A stretch of DNA of 64,000 bases from Pomacea canaliculata (Eukaryota; Mollusca; Gastropoda; Architaenioglossa; Ampullariidae). The stretch's first letter is position 1. Each line of letters starts with the position of its first letter. Below the pieces are notes generated by a model. That model did not search any database. It was not told the origin of the DNA and was given only the letters and a program-made list of their open reading frames with translations. The position numbers and the translations under genes were made by a program. Shown here piece after piece: positions 1 to 11,789 of the stretch. The stretch lies in NCBI RefSeq assembly GCF_003073045.1, contig NC_037593.1, positions 9,291,525-9,355,524 of the forward strand, given 5' to 3'.

Positions 1-167
1 TCAGATTGCCTTATGATATCCACTTTCACCTCCATGGTGATGGCCTTCCTTTTCTTTGATGCACTGTTATCAGATGAGTCTACTTTCGCTAAACCTCGTA
101 AGTGGGAATGAGCGTCGTAAACACGAAACGACGTAACTCGAGACCGTCGTAACCCGAGGACTACCTG
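1..167 (-). mobile_element. Tigger/pogo-type DNA transposon, 5' end (cut by window edge)
   Basis: Read on the minus strand, the element begins at 167 next to a TA (168-169) with the terminal motif CAGGTAGTCCTCGGGTTACG. It then opens a reading frame whose start, KRKAITMEVKVDIIRQS, is the usual N-terminus of Tigger transposases, leading into the CENP-B-type helix-turn-helix. The rest lies left of the window, so intactness cannot be judged. A shorter element with a similar terminus lies at 25828-26146. Assignment rests on the terminal repeat and the N-terminal peptide; exact subfamily unknown. Confidence 0.75.
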
Positions 168-179
168 TACTTCTCTCCT

Positions 180-690
180 CTACGGCTGAGATTTTGACTC
201 TGTACCGCAGGCTTCTTAAACGATTGGAAAATGTCCATATGCGACCCTTTCACTCCATATGGTTTCTTGGCAGGACAGTTACTAAACTAAAAGTCCTGGA
301 TGTACCAGTAATGTCATCAGGATGGAAGATAACTACATTCCCCGCAAACTGTTGAACAGCGAGCTGGAGGACGGCAATAGGAAACATGGTCGCCCACGCA
401 AACCATACACCTTAAAGGAAAACCTCCAATGGTGGAACATCAAGCCAGAACTGAAAGCTTCACCTAGCGACCGAAGCCAATGACGTAGGCTGATCTATGT
501 AAACCTTCATCATAAACTGTGAGAACTTTGAGACCAGCCGGCAGCAGAGACTTGTAGCTGCACGAAAGCAACGTCAACGACAGCGACAACGACAGCGGCG
601 TTTCAGTGCCTCACATGTGCCAGACTCTGCTCTCCCACACTGGGACTGAAGGGTCACTTGAGAAGCCACAAGCATACATAAATTACACAA
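180..690 (+). mobile_element. Non-LTR retrotransposon (LINE), 3' end of ORF2
   Basis: The plus strand encodes, in shifting frames, the tail of a LINE polyprotein: a piece like LTLYRRLLKRLENVHMR, then NYIPRKLLNSELEDGNR, HGRPRKPY and KENLQWWNIKP, and finally a C2H2-like knuckle (CLTCARLC, then GLKGHLRSHKHT). This order is typical of the C-terminus of non-LTR elements common in molluscs and other invertebrates. Stops and frame changes show it is decayed. It directly adjoins the Tigger end at 167, so one element probably inserted beside or into the other. Confidence 0.7.
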
Positions 691-699
691 AACTTGTCT

Positions 700-1243
700 T
701 ATTTGTAAACTAAGGACAACTAACCCCCGTCCATCGTCTGTATTATCCTTCATTTTTTATTTCGGTGGAGACGATTTCTCTTCACCAAGAATCTCTAAGA
801 CCTGATACTACTGTCGTTGAAATTGGGCAACATTTTCTTTCTTTTTTAGGCAGACGGTGTCTTCAAATGTTTCACTTGATCAAACTGTCTAGCTTAAGAC
901 ATACCGCAACATGATGTGCCATCACTTCCCAGCTTTCCAGAACTGTCCCATGCCATTTGTGTTCCAACATATCGAAGATAAAATAGGCTGAAACAAATGA
1001 GTTTTTCTATTTAGCGCGGTTTCATGTAGTAGAGGAAAATTTGTAAAATATGAAACTTTGAAAAGTAAAGACGTTGGGTTTTAAACCAAGAAACCACAGA
1101 ACTTGTAATGCACGGAACTATTTATGAAATAGATTTTTTTCCCATTAAGTTCATTCAATACGTCGACTAACACTTCACTTTAGCTGGGACACTCTCGATC
1201 ACTAGAAAGAGGAGTACCTGTTTGATTTTAATGGGACACTTAC
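700..1243. other. Intronic/intergenic DNA, nothing recognised
   Basis: AT-rich DNA between the LINE fragment and the second exon of the TLC-domain gene. No further exon of that gene was recognised here, so its remaining exons probably lie left of the window. Confidence 0.4.
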
Positions 1244-2282
1244 CAAAAGAAATAGCAACAAACAAGTAGGAAGGGTATGGTCTGACGTCGACGAGGTCAC
1301 CCAGGTTGTCCAGATACTGTCCGTACATGACGTAACTAAGAAAAAACAAACAAACAAACAAAAGAGCACGTACTTGCTTGTAATGGAGATAGCGGGCAAA
1401 TACAAGTGTACACTAGCCGCTGGTCCACCGTAAAGAGACGACGATAAAGAAAAAGACCAAGAACAAAAAAGGAAGCACAATTTGACACGGATGATGTTAT
1501 TGTAACCAGTATGTCATTTTTCCCTTATGTGGTTCTTCAGGGATAGTCAGTTGGGCAAAAACAAAGAACAACACACTAGACTTTGTAAGGTTAAGGGGTC
1601 GGGACATAGTTCGTTTTAACCAATACCAGACCAAGGTTGTGATGCTATAGCTATGGAATGTAGACAACTAAGCAACTATGTCCATGGCATTTAATATGTA
1701 GGTAAGGCATGGTGTGGAACTGGAAAATCTTAGGACATTTGAATTTGACTCTTTCCCTATACTTGAATGTACCCCATCTTAGCTCTCCGTCTTAGCAAGG
1801 CCCTGCTGTGACCTCCAGATACTGCTCTCCACTAGTCATGACAGATACAAAATAATATACTGTTAATAATCTGCTGAAGTATTACATTACTAGAGAGTAG
1901 TTCCCCGAAACCATACCCCAGTGTGTGGAAGAAGTTTGTGGAGGAGAGAGAGATGGCAAACCGCGACAAACCTGAACTGGCAACGAACAGTTGAACATGC
2001 CACTCACCTGTAGCCGCAGCCGAAGGTGCTGATACAAGCGTGGACCCAGGACACGGCCAAATTTCGGCATCGTTTATCCGACAGAGGCCGCAATGATGTC
2101 ACCGACTTGCCTAGCCAGAAGAAAACGAAATTGAGTGCAATAAAAAATAACATCCAGAAGACCACCATGACCGCTCCCACGCGACCATCCAGCTCCTGCA
2201 GAAGCTCCGCTGGAATCGACCGGTTGTCGCTACTCCCTGACGACATCTTGCGAGGTTTACTGACTCTCAGACTCTTGTACAC
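1244..2282 (-). CDS. TLC-domain membrane protein (TLCD1/2-like), first two exons only
   Basis: Two exons are visible. Exon 1 (2282-2008) runs from a candidate ATG at 2282 to a GTGAGT donor. Exon 2 (1335-1244) lies between a TTCTTAG acceptor and a GTAAGT donor. The spliced frame stays open (phases 2 and 1). The peptide has a hydrophobic segment (VMVVFWMLFFIALNFVFFWL), then RCRNLAVSWVHACIS, resembling the opening of the TLC (TRAM-LAG1-CLN8) domain, and YLFVAISFG at the start of a second membrane segment. TLCD1/2 proteins are plasma-membrane regulators of phospholipid composition and fluidity. An alternative start is the methionine at MSSGSSDNRS. The remaining exons lie outside the window or were not seen. 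Family call is moderate; the paralogue cannot be fixed from about 122 codons. Confidence 0.55.
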
Positions 2283-4404
2283 GTCAGCCAGTGGCCACCC
2301 TCGCCAATCTCGGCTCCAACGAGAGATTCAGTCGGACGAGTGCAACTTCCGCTCCTCGTGCGCTGCGTTCGTCTCGCTACCACAAAGTCAAGGTCCTCTA
2401 CACCGCAGGTTAACTAACCAGGTGGGCAGTAATTCACTTGGTTCGTTTTTCTTTCATAAAAAATCTTGGCCGCGAACATGTCCACCTCTGTCGAAATCGC
2501 TCGTCCTGTAAATGGGAGAAACTGTTATGACAGCTCAAATGACAAACTTCTAAAGCTCTACGCAGACGGGTGACTAGAGTTACAAGTTCTCTCTCTAGGT
2601 TTGGGCTATACGACAGAATAGTTGATGGATGGACAGACAAACTGGTGAGAGGAGAAAAGAGTATAAAAGCAATACATGTTTTTAAGCTCCAGTGGAAGGT
2701 ATTTTTCAACAACAACAATAACACCATCATAAAGTAATAAGTATAAGCAAAGCCGGGAAGTGGAGCGAGCAGAGGCGACCGTCCCAGGCCCCGTGCCTGA
2801 GGGGGCCCCGTGAAAGGAGATTCTGTGAATCTGTGGTACGGTATACAGCCTACACTCACGGCTAAAGGCCTCATATATGACACTCGGCCGGAGTACTTTA
2901 GTATTTCAGTTTGTACTAAACGAATTCTGCTGTTTTCTAGTGTCATTATGTTAAGGTGACCAGACATCTCGGGAACGATTATGGTGTCGTCAAGATCGAA
3001 AAAAGCGAAATGCGTGGGGAGGGGGATTTCCACAGTTGCTGAGATTGTGGATTAAAACCATTCCAACAATTACTAGAACGTGTACATGGAGCAGAACTCC
3101 TGTATAATCATGAAAGAAGAAGGAATTCTAAATTTGACTGAAACATTTTATTCTGGACTGTGGAATGCCGAGCATCCACCACTTCTAGGCGCCGCCAGAT
3201 TACACCAGGAATGGGGGAGACGACTGGGAAGTCTCGACATTACGTCCCCTGATTCACAACTTCCCTCCATGTCAAAGGAACCTTACTTTGGAAGCATCGG
3301 GCATCTTTGATCTTTCTCTGCAGCTGGTCAGTCGACTGCTTCTCTTATGTGTGTCTCTTCGATTGCAATTTTTGTACGGATGTGCAGTCAACCACTTGGC
3401 AGTTCTATTCGTAAACAACCGCCCATTGCAAATGGCGGACAAATCCGCAGCAGTGTAGGTGTGTCTGCCCGGAAATGCTTGGTCTGTTTGCTCACGGACG
3501 TGTTTGTCGTTTGTTATGCAGCACCGCGTGCAATTGTTATGAGGAATCTCCGGTTAGGTGCGTGATGTCGCTATTCCGATATCCGTGCTCCTATATGAAT
3601 ATCTTTGAAGTACGTACCATCCGTTCTCTCTCTCGCGCGCGCGCGCGCGCACACACACACGTGTGTACGGAGCTATAGTAAAAGTTTCACATACTGAACC
3701 CAGCCCACTCGTCACAATGAAAGAAGCCAAGAGATGTCCCCACAAGACCCCAAGCTGTGAGTTCTACAAATTACTCTGAAACAGCTTATCAACAACAATA
3801 TGACAAAAAATCTCCTCCACAAACGCGCGCTAACCTGGGTTGAAGCAGTTGCCGGTCGCAGGCGTCGCTGAGACTTGCGTGACGCGCTGGCCGACGAGTA
3901 GGCAGGCACGCAGCTACACTCGGGAGCGACTTGATTGCTGATCTGTGTGTTCTTTCAGCAAAGAAAACAAGCCCGTCTTAGGTGGAGATATACGTCCGTG
4001 GTCTCTTTCGTTGAGAGTCTGCCAACAGCCGCCCAGCACGCAGTCGACAGCAGACGGATGCCTCTATCTTCTTTGCCGAAATGAAATCTTCGTCAACGGA
4101 GTGGTGTTGCGAAAGTCCGTCGTTTTGTCAACATACACTGCCTAGTAACAGAGTTGCATTGTATTTGACAGGACGGTCTCTGGATACACTATTGAATATG
4201 GGTCATTGAATATGGGTCACGCACACCTGCGTGCTGTCGTCTGTTGCGCTGTTGTCGCGCGCACGGCTTGTCCTTGAAGGTTAAACATGTCGAGCCTCTG
4301 AGGCAGACACGTTTCTGCTTCACTGACCATGCTTGGATAGTGTTCATTCGAACGTTAGAGAGGTACACCTCCTCCCCGGCTCAACGACCTACAGTGTTCG
4401 TCAC
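2283..4404. other. Intergenic DNA upstream of the TLC-domain gene
   Basis: No gene recognised. A long minus-strand open frame at 2434-3033 looks non-coding: it is compositionally odd and has no family match. A GC-rich patch near 2750-2820 (runs of GGCCCC) resembles the termini of the hAT-like element at 4413. A compound CT/CG/CA microsatellite lies at about 3628-3665. Confidence 0.4.
3628..3665. repeat. Compound dinucleotide microsatellite (CT)n(CG)n(CA)n
   Basis: Runs of TC, then about nine CG units, then CA units ending in GTGTGT. The alternating purine-pyrimidine CG/CA run is the kind of sequence that can adopt Z-DNA. Confidence 0.85.
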
Positions 4405-4412
4405 ACCGAGTG

Positions 4413-4845
4413 CAGGGCCGCCGAGAGCCAGCCCGGGCCCCAGGACAGACGACCTCTCCGGGTCCCTTGTACTTGTAATCGTAAATTATTTTCCCAGTAT
4501 ATAATGTATGTTTACAATTCGAATCTCAATATCTACACTTCATTCAGTAACGAAATATAGACTGCAAACATTAAGACAAGTGCACTAGGATCTACATCAC
4601 TACTTGAACATAAAGTTGTTTACATGCGAGTGGTTAGTAAATGAGGAAAAATGATGTTAAAGGATATCAGACTTGTAGCACCCCGCTCCACAGACAGCTT
4701 GGGTGTTCTGTCCTTAGACCTTTCTTTAAAAGAAAAAGAAAAGGAGAAGAAGAAAAAAAAATCCACTGACCAAGGCCGGGCCCCCTTGACAGCCGCGGGC
4801 CCGGGTACACCAACCCCTGTCCCCCCCCCCCTCTCGTCAGGCCTG
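4413..4845. mobile_element. hAT-like non-autonomous DNA transposon with target duplication
   Basis: The left end reads CAGGGCCGCCGAGAG. The right end, reverse-complemented, reads CAGGCCTGACGAGAG (12 of 15 identical). Flanks are ACCGAGTG (4405-4412) and ACCGAGTA (4846-4853), an 8-bp direct repeat with one mismatch, as expected of hAT insertion. Subterminal GC-rich stretches with CCCGGGCCC-type runs occur at both ends. The interior is AT-rich with no transposase, so it is non-autonomous. Confidence 0.7.
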
Positions 4846-4925
4846 ACCGAGTACGTGTTCTATGGGCTTAGCTTGTTTGATGTGTAAATTAGTCCTTTCA
4901 GTCGTTTATATGGTCTACTGGTGTA

Positions 4926-5070
4926 CAGGGCTTCTGCATACGCAAAAAAAGTTCGGAGGACCCCTTCAATTTTCGTCAATGGGGTCCCCTTCAAATTTGG
5001 GCGAATAACAGGGACCCCTTAAAAATCTGAAGGGGTCCTTGGGAAGAATTTAGCCTTAGCAGAAGCCCTG
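4926..5070. mobile_element. Short MITE with perfect 12-bp terminal inverted repeats
   Basis: The 145-bp element starts CAGGGCTTCTGC and ends with its exact reverse complement. The 6 bp just outside each end are both GGTGTA. Inside are several AGGGGTCC/GGACCCCT motifs in both orientations, so the whole element can fold. It has no coding capacity and is probably mobilised by a hAT-type transposase. Confidence 0.8.
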
Positions 5071-7217
5071 GGTGTATGTCGGCGCCCACATACCTCACGC
5101 ATTTCTGTGACACATGCATGTATATGTTTACAATGATGTGTGCTCTCTCTCTCACCTGTATACACACACTTAACAAAATAATTTATTAGTGATATTTAAT
5201 TTTCATCTGGACAAATTCAACAGTAAGTGTATAGAAAGTGCCTCGACTCATGGCATAAAATCTTTCTGAGGAATAAAAAAATCATAGTCTGTTCATCTCA
5301 TTTCACTGATGCAGTGTAAAATGTTCTTTCAGAAATGTGACAGACACAAGATCCTATAGTACAATCAATACAGTTTGTGAATGCATTTTTGTGATTAAAT
5401 TTGTATACATATAAATATAGTTTAGTAGTTGCCAGAATACCAATTAAACCAAGGAGATGTACTCAGCATGCTAAGAGTTAAAAGGCAGGCATTCAACAGT
5501 CTAACAAAATAGTTGTATGTAGATTGATCTGTATGTTTCTAATACCAATGCATCTTCATATTCAAATTATCAACAACAGATTATATCCCCTACCTCACCA
5601 CTTGAATAATCGGTGTAAAAAAATCTTGTCAAGTGAGGGGTTAAACAGCATGTGTAACTCTTGCCCCCCTCCCCTACCCCAGTTGATGTATATTACCATC
5701 TTAACAACAATTTTTATCACCAATGTGTCAACAAAATGTGTCCAGGAATTTATCCAATGGCAGGCAAATGAAAATAATTCATTTTACATTTATGTAAAGA
5801 AACCAATACAATATTTCTTTCCCGTGCTGCCTGTAATGCTCCTCAAGCCTATACAAAGTCATTATGTCCTGAAGCAATCTAATGTTCTTTGTTTTACATC
5901 ATTGTAAAGAGAGCACAAAGTGAGAAGAAAATCACAACATACTAACATTTTGTGTGCTACACACAAAAAAATATTGATAATAATAGCAAAATCCTGAAAA
6001 AAAATCATATCAGCCTGATCCAAATGATACACTTTGATATGAGAAATTCATAAGGCTAAAGGGCCTTAACTGGTGTGTAGGTGGGTGTGTATGCGTGTGA
6101 GAGAGAAAAATACTTAGTAATCATTGCGTCTTAAAAAAAAAATGAATAAATTTTTCTTTACAAAGTCTTCCTGCCTAGCACAAGATCAAAACACTGTAAA
6201 TAATCTAGACTTTGCCTGCAAGCCTTAAATACTGTTACCCTGGTGATGGTCAAAGTTTTAATTTCTAATTCCAGCACATACTTCATTTTGTATTGTGAAA
6301 CTTTACCAGGAAAGTAATAAAACTGCTAATTACACTTCATAACACAAACATAATAACAAATGTATATGACAGTTAAAGTACTTGTAAATATGAAAAAAAC
6401 TTACATTTCTTCTACAATGAAGATTCCTCTACAAATTACCTCTTTAATATTTTTTCCCTCAAAGAAAACAACTACTAAGATCCAAAAAACACCTGAAAAT
6501 AACCCCACACCTGAAAAAAGTGATAGTGCCCAAAAATGGCTGTTCCTGAGAAGCTGTGTCAGCACTGACACAAAACTGATACGCATCCTTATATCAGACA
6601 GTATTCGAATGGACACCATGAAGGTTACGGCATCGTTTTGCCAATCTCATCTACATGGTCTACCACATTCTGAAATGTTTGTCTTAATGGCAGCCTTTTA
6701 TCAGCGCAAGTTAGCACCCATCTTTACTTCCCAGCACAAAATGAAATTTACCTTAAATTTGTTTTGAAGAATACAATTTTACAATTACAATTTACAAGTC
6801 CACAAGGCAAAAGTGTAATGATGTTTTCTTTTACAGTTATAACTGTACTTTTTACTTTGGGTATGGTACTGCTATAATTTTTAAAAAAAATTAGGTCAAT
6901 AGCAAACTGCTGAGTATGGAATGTATTGCTTGGCCAAATATAGGCCTGATCATTTTCAGATGGCAATGCCGTCTTACAACAGCTTTAATTTTCTGTATAT
7001 TATCACTTACAAAAGTGTGGGTTTGCATGTGCCCATACATCATGTGCTTGTGCACATGCATGTATTGATACTCTGTATATACAATCTAACAGCAGAGAAA
7101 AAAAATCTATATTACAAATGATCATGCATAAAGTTTTTTGATTGCATAGCAAGCAAGCATGACATGAAAATGTTGGCCGGTACAACACTCACGCTTCCAG
7201 AAACTGAACTGAAATAA

Positions 7218-7330
7218 CCTGGCAACTTAAGTGGACTGTATTGGAGACCACTTAAAAAGACTGAGCAGGCTGACATATACTATGGTTATACCATGGCAGG
7301 CTAGTCCCACTTTGTAAACAGGTGCCACAC
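7218..7330 (-). mobile_element. Diverged 3' half of a tRNA-derived SINE
   Basis: On the minus strand this shares GCACCTGTTTACA and the following TGCC...CATGG pattern with the tails of the SINE copies at 7840-7998 and 23990-24156. The tRNA-like head is missing or too diverged to see. Confidence 0.4.
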
Positions 7331-7839
7331 ACAAAAAACAGCATGTAGATTATATAGCCATATAAATAAAATTTCTTATACAATGCTCACCCACAAGCAA
7401 TGATTTCTAAATAATCTGTCCCTATCATCAAAGAGAACACTATTGATACCATCAACACGACAATCTAAACAATTGCTTACTCCAAATCATTGGTATCTAG
7501 ACAAATGTTCACTCAAAGCCTTTTATTGCCAAAGTTGTTTAGTAACCTCTCATTATTTGAAGAAACAACACAGCAAACCAAGTTGATGACAACCTTACAA
7601 TAGGATGCATCAACAACAAAGGTTGTGGGAAATATTTAAGAGAAGAATAACTGGTTGCAATAAGCCACACTATCACAGGCACTTTTTTCTATCTCTGTTC
7701 TTAAATGTGAGCTAGTACACACAAGTAACCAGGCACTGAAGCTTTGTGCAGTTGATAAAACTCCTAAGAAAAACTCATGAGATCTGCATGTTTCTCTTGT
7801 ATGTATGCAGGGGCAGGGGAGAGGGAGAATAGGTGTTTT

Positions 7840-7998
7840 ACACAGAGCCAGCAACTATGTCTGCATCATGGCAAAGCAGCCAGCCCTGTAAACAGGTGCA
7901 GCATGCAGAGATAGAACAGCGTGCCCAAGATGAGAAATGTACCCATGACAGCCAATCCTTACCATATTGGTGACAGGATCTAACCGTTGCACCATTTA
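7840..7998 (-). mobile_element. tRNA-derived SINE, same family as 23990-24156
   Basis: Minus-strand sequence contains the box A-like stretch GGTGCAACGGTTAGATCCTG, then CACCAATA, a weak box B region, and the shared body motifs GGGCACGCTGTTCT and CTGTTTACAGGGCTGGCTGC. These also occur in the 24-kb copy, although the heads have diverged. No clear target duplication was found, so this is likely an older insertion. Confidence 0.7.
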
Positions 7999-9087
7999 TG
8001 TATGAATCACATGATTAAAAGAAACTTTGAGATGTGTAAAGTGCATTTACATGAAGACACCATTCTTCATTTGCTAGTTCATATCATTTTGTAGCTAAGG
8101 CAAACACATTTCTGACATATAAGCCCACAATTTTGCTAATTGTTCATTAGCATAACCTGTTAGGTTGGGGAGGTGTCCAACTTAACTCTTATCCGGTTTA
8201 CTAACAACAAAAATAAAACCCATGTCCCTTGCACACGAGCACCATACAGCATAAAAGAATGGATTTTCATGAAATTGTATGTTGCAATAAATACTGCTGG
8301 AAAAGGAGAAAATAAAATAACAGATATATTAGAAAGATGCTAATTACTGCAATCAAAATGCAGAAAAACTAAAACACAAATGCAGCAACAGATGCAAACA
8401 TAATAATACCCAAAAAGTCATTTAGAACCTAATAACTTTTATCGTATGGCAAGATGGGCTTGATTGTGTGAGCTGAAAGTATTGCACAAAATATATTTGT
8501 GCAGTCAAAGTTTGAGAAGTACCGATTGCTCACTGAAATAGGATGGAGAATAGGGAGATAATATTCCTCTTTGTACAAGACTCTTGAACTGCTTCTTAAA
8601 GAGCATATATTTTTCTTAGCAAGTAGAAGTCGAATCCATGGCATTTTCCTCAAGAAAACTAAAACTTTTCTGCATTATTTTGTAGATTGGTTCAAAATCC
8701 TGTTATATTTGTCTTATCAGCATACTTTCATCTAGCATGAACTATATACCTTATACAGTTGTAAACTTGAGGTACATATGGAAGGAGTTTCACACCTTTT
8801 GTGGTTTTTATAACTCCTGCTGCAATAATTACCTGAAATAGGCTATGTACCTTAAAATTATGCTACACGAAGCTGAACTCTTACAAAACTATTCTTCTGA
8901 TTTCTTTCTTCTCATTTCTTAATTTAAGCTTTTTCAAAACCTATGTCTAATTACACTTTTTTTTTTTTATCCTGCTTATGTCTTTTTAGAGGGGGTACAT
9001 TTCCTTGTAATGTTGATTACTAAAGTTTAGATACTTTGGCTTCTGAAGCATCTACACTACTACTTTTACAAAGTAAATTTACATTGA

Positions 9088-9265
9088 GGCAAGCCTTTGT
9101 TGTTTAGTGGTACATATACTGGACTTCAAAGCAGAAGGCCATGAGCTAATCAAAGCTCACTTTGGCCGATTTGTAAACTCCTTTTGTCCACCAGTAGCTA
9201 TGGACTACTTGATTTACCAGGAATGATGAAGTCAGCAGAAAGAGAGGTTAGACTTCATCTTCTTC
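9088..9265 (+). mobile_element. tRNA-derived SINE, second family (tentative)
   Basis: The stretch TTAGTGGTACATATACTGGA resembles box A. GAGCTAATCAAAGCTC about 30 bases later sits where box B should be. The downstream AAGTCAGCAGAAAGAGAGG resembles the body of SINEs with a GTCAGCGAGAGAGAGG-like core. The copy is diverged and lacks a clear tail. Confidence 0.4.
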
Positions 9266-11673
9266 AACCACACACTAATCATGATGAACCCCTTGGCAGT
9301 TTATCTCTTCTTTCGCCACTATGTGACTTTTACCTTTCATTTGAGGTGGTGGAAGGGTATAGCTTATGACTAGACATAATGGATGCATCAAGATTTGTTC
9401 TTGCATGAAGCATGAAAAATATGATGATATATTTGCAAACAACAGAACAAAAAATAAAAATTTAAAAAAGCACACACTCAATCAAACATATGCCTAAAAG
9501 AAGACTAATGTTACACTACTTTCATTTTTCATCAAACCCAAATGTGAGAATTTTGGGTTATTCTAAGGGGCGGCAACAGCTTTAACATAAAAAATGACAC
9601 CCAGCTCCAGCTTGTGATCCTCTTGCCAATCAGGAACAGATCATAGATGCTGATCTTTCCACCTGAATGGGTACCTGATATTTCAAAATCGTAAAAGATG
9701 ATAGAAGGAGGGAGCTAAGCGCTGCCTGCTACATTCCATGCCCTATATAGGATGAACCACTTGCACTTCATACCCTTATGGCTAACAAGCTATGAGAAAT
9801 TTACATTTTATAATGTCTGGTATATTTGTCACATACATTCTGTTGCTATAAAAGAAAGGAAAACAACACTCCAATGTAAAAATACTAAAACTTAAAGTAT
9901 TTCATCATTTGGCAAAATCAGCCACATTATCTTCCCATTAATCAAAATATAAAATAGCCCAAACAGTTAAAGTAACAAGAAAAAATAGTTATGACCATTT
10001 CACCAGTCTAGAATAGACAATTATTAATTTTGCTTTCACTAAAGTTAAAATGTATTCTCTAAAACTTAAAAATGTTAAGATACAAAGGGGAGAAAATCCA
10101 AATGCACAGCACAAACAAAAAGTGTTTACAATATATGCTGACCCTAAGTCAACGTGACCTTGAATTTTTTACCTATTTTTAAGAAACCAAATAAACATAA
10201 ACATCACATATAAAAATGAATCAATGAACACATTACTGAATAAAGGACAATGCCTTTCACATAGAGTAATACTGAAACAGTGGAGAGTTATGAAGGTAAG
10301 CGGGACAGTAACAATAAACTTTCAGTGCCAATGCTAAGCATAGAATCACAGCTGGAACAGAAACATGCATTTAAAGTAACCCAAAACTTTTAAGTACAAA
10401 TGCTCTAATCACAGAATCTTAAGTACAATCACAAATGCCATGCTTTCACTCTTGCCCCTTAAAAAAAATTCTTTTTCTTAAGTACAAATGTTATGCTCTA
10501 AGTCTAACCAAAGAAAATATGAAATGCAAGGTTGCTCAGACTAAATTTTTTTTTAAATTTTGGATGTTTTGCCAGCGAATTCCATAAAAATTTGAATCAA
10601 TGCAATAAGCATTTACTATCCAGGAAAAAAAAAATTTCTTATTTTACGCACATTTGTTCAGATCAAGAGTTTATTTTGACTGTGACACAATTCTGTCCTG
10701 TAAAACATTTTTAGAACACAATGTGCAATAACTGTTTTAACATTCAATCAATCAATGAAACTATTCAATCAACCACAAAATTAAATTTTTCTTGCCAGCT
10801 TTTACTCTACCCTTTCAGAAACATATATTAACTCTAGATTTGTTCTTTTGCTAATTCTTTGTTATGTTTTTAGCAAATGAAACCTTTCCAAGGTGGTGAT
10901 CTTATTTCATGTCTTGTGAGTAACAGATGAAGAAAAAGTGACATTGAGATGGACAGTTTTAGGAAAAGGCTTGTGACCAAATATATAGCACCAACATCAG
11001 CTTTGGATCAGCAATAGCAGACTTCCTTCCACCACCCTGTTAGCTAGTTGTTGGGAATGCAATTAAGAGCCCAAAATGAGCAACAATCTTCAACTCTTTT
11101 GTTCATCCTAAATTATAAATCAAAGAAGTAGCTAAATGAAAGAAATATTACAGCAAATGTACAGTGAAGTGGATGCTAAAATGAAATGCACATTCTGATA
11201 TGTGGCAGAAAAGGCCAATAGCAGTGAAGCTAACGGCACTGAATATTCAAATATTTAATTACATACAAACAGCATATAAGGCCAATATTTTGATTTATCA
11301 ATGTAATTTACAGCACTTAATATTTATTGACTGTAGATATTGAAAATGAGGTAAGCAAATAAATGTGTTAATGATCCTCATAAACTAGGATTATATTTTT
11401 TTTATATGGTGTAATTATATTGAAAAAATTTGATTAAAAAAGTTATCAACAACAATAGCAATGTTAAGTACTTAATGTATACATTATACACACATATATA
11501 TATATTATGTATACATTACTATTAGCAAGGCTAATATTGTAAACAAACCACTTGATCAACGGCTAATGAGAGCAGCATATCAACACTAGTGCCAACTATC
11601 TGAGATAACTTCTACACACAAATCCCTCAAAATGCACTACACACACACTTTCTCTCTCATACACATGCAAAGG

Positions 11674-11789
11674 CATAGATGTGTACATTTACACGTGAGG
11701 TACATAGATGTGTACATTTACACGTGAGGTACATAGATGTGTACATTTACACGTGAGGTACATAGATGTGTACATTTACACGTGAGGTA
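11674..11789. repeat. 29-bp minisatellite, four perfect copies
   Basis: Four consecutive identical 29-bp units, each beginning CATAGATGTG. Each contains the inverted repeat GTGTA-CATT-TACAC and the palindrome CACGTG, a canonical E-box. Perfect identity suggests recent expansion. It lies in the intergenic region about 1.3 kb beyond the PKDCC-like stop codon. Confidence 0.95.

Noticed and set aside
2434-3033. 199-residue open frame on the minus strand
   Set aside because: No domain or family resemblance, mixed GC-rich and AT-rich composition, and overlap with a transposon-like GC patch. It looks like chance openness.
5524-5907. 127-residue plus-strand open frame
   Set aside because: Low-complexity, hydrophobic/Asn-rich translation of AT-rich DNA; no splice context or homology recognised.
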